Of a stretch of DNA of 64,000 nucleotides, positions 60,743 through 64,000 are shown in pieces. The notes under the pieces are model-generated. The model was not told where the DNA came from, did not search any database, and was given only the letters and a program-made list of their open reading frames with translations. A program made the translations under genes and the position numbers. The first letter of the stretch is position 1; each line of letters begins with the position of its first letter. The DNA comes from Malus domestica (Eukaryota > Streptophyta > Magnoliopsida > Rosales > Rosaceae): contig NC_091670.1 of assembly GCF_042453785.1 (NCBI RefSeq), positions 39,443,501-39,507,500 on the forward strand. The letters run 5' to 3'.

Positions 60743-62925
60743 AGAGTTAGACTAGATGAAATTTGAAAGAGAAAGTAAGAAAAAGTTAGACTAGGGTGGA
60801 TTGGTAAGAAACTTGGAAGTCTCTGGGTCATAGTTTAGTTATATGTTGGTTCATAGTTGGCCTCCTCCTCATCATCATTTTGAAAGTGATCTTTAATTTC
60901 CAAGTCCATGTCAGAGAAAACTTTTGGAAAACGCAAGGACTATGGCTTGGTTTGGTACCGAGGTAATTCTGAAAAAAGTTGGTATCAAAAAAAGTTGGGA
61001 GTTTTTTGGTGTTTGGTAAACATTCAGCTTCAGCTTTTTTTTCACAATTTTGGGTGAAAAAAAAGAAGTCAAAAACACAAAGCTGCAAAACCCAGCTTTG
61101 AAAAACCAGATTTTTCACATTTGTTTTACATAAAAGTTTACCAAACACTATAATACTGTTTTTTTTTTCATAAGCACTTTTACAAAAAAGTTTACCAAAC
61201 ACTTTGCTGCTTTATTTCACAGCTGCTTATTCTCACAGCACAGTAGAAGCAGTTTTTTTTCAAATCATAGCAATACCAAACCAGCCCTTAATCTTAGAAA
61301 ATTTTGTGCTTTGATCATGCTTAGGTATGATTTGGGTTCCTTAATTTCTCCTAAAATAGAAAAAGCAATAAAAAATAGTATTAAGATTAAAATGTGACTT
61401 CAAGGAGCTTAATATCTCTAAAATATCCTAAGTTAATGTGAATATAGTAATTTTTTCAGTCAGAAATACGAATAGGAGAACTTAAATAGTTTGTAATTAA
61501 ACTCAGTATTGTCTCTAAGCTCTTGCTTATTTCTTTCTAACCACATTTTTTCATGTTTTAATCTAACAGTTCGTAAACTCCTTCCTTAAATAGGACAACT
61601 TAAAACCAGTAAACGTCTTTTCTAAGTTAATTCAAGACTAATAATTATATGTCTAGTTAGGCAGCAGCAATATAAACAAGTCAAAACAAACGACTACAAA
61701 CAAAACACAATTCTCAACTATTTGTTTATTTTTATCAATAATTTTAAAGATTATTTTTCTTGATTGATAATAAGTCAATTATAAAGATACGTTGCACCAA
61801 TAAATATCGAACTCTCTACAAATACGTATAGTCTTTGCATGTTAATTGCCATTTTATTTTGGTTATGTTGAGTTATAAACTTTCCTGGTATGAGAAGGAG
61901 CATTGAACTATGTTCTTACCAATTTCAGATTCTCATTTCGATAAGGCCCAATAGATTACAATTTATCTGTTAAATGGGCTCCATAAGGCCCATGTTTTGT
62001 ATTGGATTTCTTTTTAACAATTTTCTGACGCTCGGGTGAAATAGCCATTGAGGGCCAGTGGTAGGAATTAGGATATAACCTTATTTAAATGTATGGGAGG
62101 AGAGAAATTTGTAGGAAAAAGTGTTGGACAAGCTTAAGATCCAAACTGTTAATGTTATGAATCACTCTCTAAAAATCATCTTTGCAAAAATTCATTAAAA
62201 TATGAGATCATTTGGTCATCAAACTAGGATTTGGATCCTCTTTTTAATCCCTTCCCCTGGATCTTCGAGATCCTCTAATCCGGAGCATTCAAAACACAAT
62301 GAACAGTTAAAATCAAGTCGGAAAAAAAAATATCTGTCATAGTGTATTGAAAGCTTAGGATTAGAGGATTCCGAGGATCCCAATCCATCAAACTATACAA
62401 AAACAAATTGACGAATTTGTTAAATACATTATAAATCGTCTATCTATTATTATAATTGATTGATTAAACGACTTTTGTTTTAATTAAATTTTTATAAAAA
62501 TAATTTTTACATACTAATTTATAATATAAACAATTGTGATAAACGGGAAAGCCAGCTGCAGCGTGAAGTAACTAATTATAACCAAAGAGGTAAATGCACC
62601 GACCTAAATCTGCAGTCACAGCATTGAATCCATTGGAAAGGATGTAGACTGTATGGACCATGGTGGAGAATGGATTTGGATTTTAATCACGGGATGGAAC
62701 AACTCGGAATTAACTGGTACCAAATTTGTTCACACATTTGGGTGGGTCATTAATTTAGCCTTTTATAGCTCACTGTAGCAGCAGCGTACGGTCCCTGACC
62801 TTTCCTCTTCGGCTTCCATTTGCATGATTCCCCTCTCACCCAGAGCTTGTTTCGATTCAGCAACTTTTCCAAAGTTTTAACTAAATTTCCTCTGCTGGAC
62901 AATCAATCCCACCAACCAGACAACC

Positions 62926-62930
<5 letters not shown>
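60743..62930. other. Intergenic DNA upstream of the kinase-like gene
   Basis: Contains one MITE (60945-61287) and otherwise AT-rich DNA without a supported gene. It ends in a (CT)n tract at 62929-62970. Confidence 0.6.
60945..61287. mobile_element. MITE family B, copy 2
   Basis: Left end GGCTTGGTTTGGTACCGAGG; complement of the right end AGGGCTGGTTTGGTATTGCT. Shares CACAGCACAG(T/C)AGAAGCAGT with copy 1. The type of TIR suggests a hAT- or Harbinger-like origin; a clean target duplication was not found. Confidence 0.75.
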
Positions 62931-62967
<37 letters not shown>

Positions 62968-62970
62968 TCT
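62929..62970. repeat. (CT)n microsatellite
   Basis: CT run directly upstream of the TRIM element. Confidence 0.95.
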
Positions 62971-62981
62971 CATGTTGTCCT

Positions 62982-63402
62982 TGTTGAGAGTTGTCCCCAC
63001 ATCGGTGAGTGTAAGGTTTGCTATGTGTTTATATGGTATTGAGCTACTCCACATCTTGCCAATTGGTTTTATGGTAAAACCTCAATTTCATTATAATATC
63101 AGAGCGAGTTGTCCTCGTGTGAAGTCAGACGGCCACACACGCTCCACGTCACCCAGTCGTTGTCCACGTGTAGGCTTGAAAATCCGCCACACGTGCGGGG
63201 GCGTGTTAAGAGTTGTCCCACATCGGTGAGGGACAAGGTTTGCTATGTGCTTATATGGTATTGGGCTACTCCCCATCTTGCCAATTGATTTTATGGTAGA
63301 ATCTCAATTTCATTAGTCTTGGCTGGTCATTTTCGATACGAGGCAGCTCAAACAAGGGTCACTTTTCACTCAGTTTTTTATGGTGGAATTTCAATTTCAT
63401 TA
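62982..63402 (+). mobile_element. TRIM (terminal-repeat retrotransposon in miniature), with an extra partial end
   Basis: Two direct repeats of exactly 112 bp, 62982-63093 and 63204-63315, start TGTTGAGAGTTGTCCC / TGTTAAGAGTTGTCCC and end CTCAATTTCATTA. Immediately after the first is TAATATCAGAGC (63094-63105), close to the TGGTATCAGAGC primer-binding site complementary to initiator-Met tRNA. A purine-rich GCGGGGGCG precedes the second. The internal region is only 110 bp and non-coding, as in TRIMs. After LTR2 an ~87-bp segment is repeated, ending in another ATTTCATTA at 63402. GTCCT flanks the whole (62977-62981 and 63403-63407). Confidence 0.85.
63094..63105 (+). other. tRNA-iMet primer-binding site of the TRIM
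   Basis: TAATATCAGAGC directly abuts the first 112-bp LTR and differs from the standard plant PBS TGGTATCAGAGC at two bases. Confidence 0.75.
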
Positions 63403-63407
63403 GTCCT

Positions 63408-64000
63408 GGCTGGTCATTTTCCTTAGGAGGCAGCTCAAACAAGGGTCACTTTTCACTCAGGAAAGGACCCAGTGAGGGCCAAACCTTACCTGTCTTATTT
63501 ATGGAAGATGAGCTTACTTACACATGGGATTGTCACTCTTCTTTTAAACGTGTTATCTAATTAGGTATTGTTTTGATATTTGAAGTTAATCACGCACTAT
63601 CATGTGTAACTAAACCCCGCATTGTATAAATATTCAGGCTAATCACGCATTGTCTTTACGTTTGTTATGCGCTGTACTTTACAATGCATAAATGCCGCTC
63701 ATGTGACGTTCCAAGTGCAGAGTGAAGTTCTCTCAATAGGGTTCTTCTAAGGGGGTAAAGACCACTGTACAAATCTCACAACAACATTAAAACCTGGAAC
63801 AGGTATAATTGCAGAATATTGTCTTAGCAATTCCCATTTCATATAAATCACCTGACTGATTTCACACAAAGAATCACAATCACTAAACAGTGTTTACATC
63901 ACTTTCACTGGGGAAGGAGGGCAAGTTACTGCTTAAGCTTACTTTTACAGTATGGAATAATTTAACCCCCTCGTAACTTTTACTCCTCTAATCTACTTCC
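63408..64000. other. Window end, no gene seen
   Basis: One copy of the ~87-bp duplicated segment, then unannotated DNA with no supported feature. Confidence 0.5.

Noticed and set aside
1-64000. tRNA, rRNA, telomere or organelle insertions
   Set aside because: None was recognised by eye; a covariance-model scan could still reveal small RNAs.

Overview
The window is nuclear DNA from a flowering plant: genes with many GT-AG introns, AT-rich intergenic DNA, plant-only gene families (ARF, MLO, NAC, CC-type glutaredoxin, plant GBP-like GTPase) and dense plant transposons. Repeat types and protein sequences suggest a woody Rosaceae genome such as apple or pear. That placement is inference from memory, not a database match. 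No organellar, bacterial or viral gene was seen.

Layout. (1) 41-2140, +: last four visible exons of an auxin response factor of the ARF3/ETTIN type, carrying two tasiR-ARF target sites. (2) 5203-9876, +: a complete 13-exon MLO-family membrane protein gene. (3) 9877-27160: a transposon-rich stretch with a large solo LTR on the minus strand (14960-23300, TTTTA target-site duplication), split by a ~6 kb PIF/Harbinger transposon (15048-21072), then a second solo LTR of the same family on the plus strand (24373-26674), plus several MITEs. (4) 27422-27841, +: an intronless CC-type glutaredoxin like GRXC9/ROXY19, with a cluster of TGACG motifs upstream. (5) 29138-30185 and 40658-41724: two ~1.05 kb non-autonomous relatives of the Harbinger element. 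(6) 34484-40013, +: a complete 14-exon GBPL3-like guanylate-binding protein gene. (7) 42219-49835: a composite RTE-type LINE insertion enclosed by a 15-bp target-site duplication. It holds a 5'-truncated LINE, 4.4 kb of unrelated retroelement-like DNA with a minus-strand ORF and a tandem array, and a second LINE 3' end. (8) 51591-53638, -: a three-exon NAC gene of the SND2/NAC073 group. (9) 59588-60598, -: a short membrane-anchored kinase-like protein lacking the catalytic Asp. (10) 62982-63402: a TRIM mini-retrotransposon with 112-bp LTRs.

The genes do not form an operon or obvious cluster. Several belong to defence or hormone pathways: MLO (powdery mildew susceptibility family), GRXC9-like (salicylate/TGA pathway), GBPL3-like (immune condensates) and ARF3 (auxin/tasiRNA). 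The best candidates for something unusual are the composite LINE insertion, the nearly intact but doubly broken Harbinger transposon inside a solo LTR, and the atypical kinase. No wholly new system could be shown. Exon borders were read by eye from splice signals and reading frame; the complete multi-exon models (MLO, GBPL3-like, NAC) sum to whole codons.
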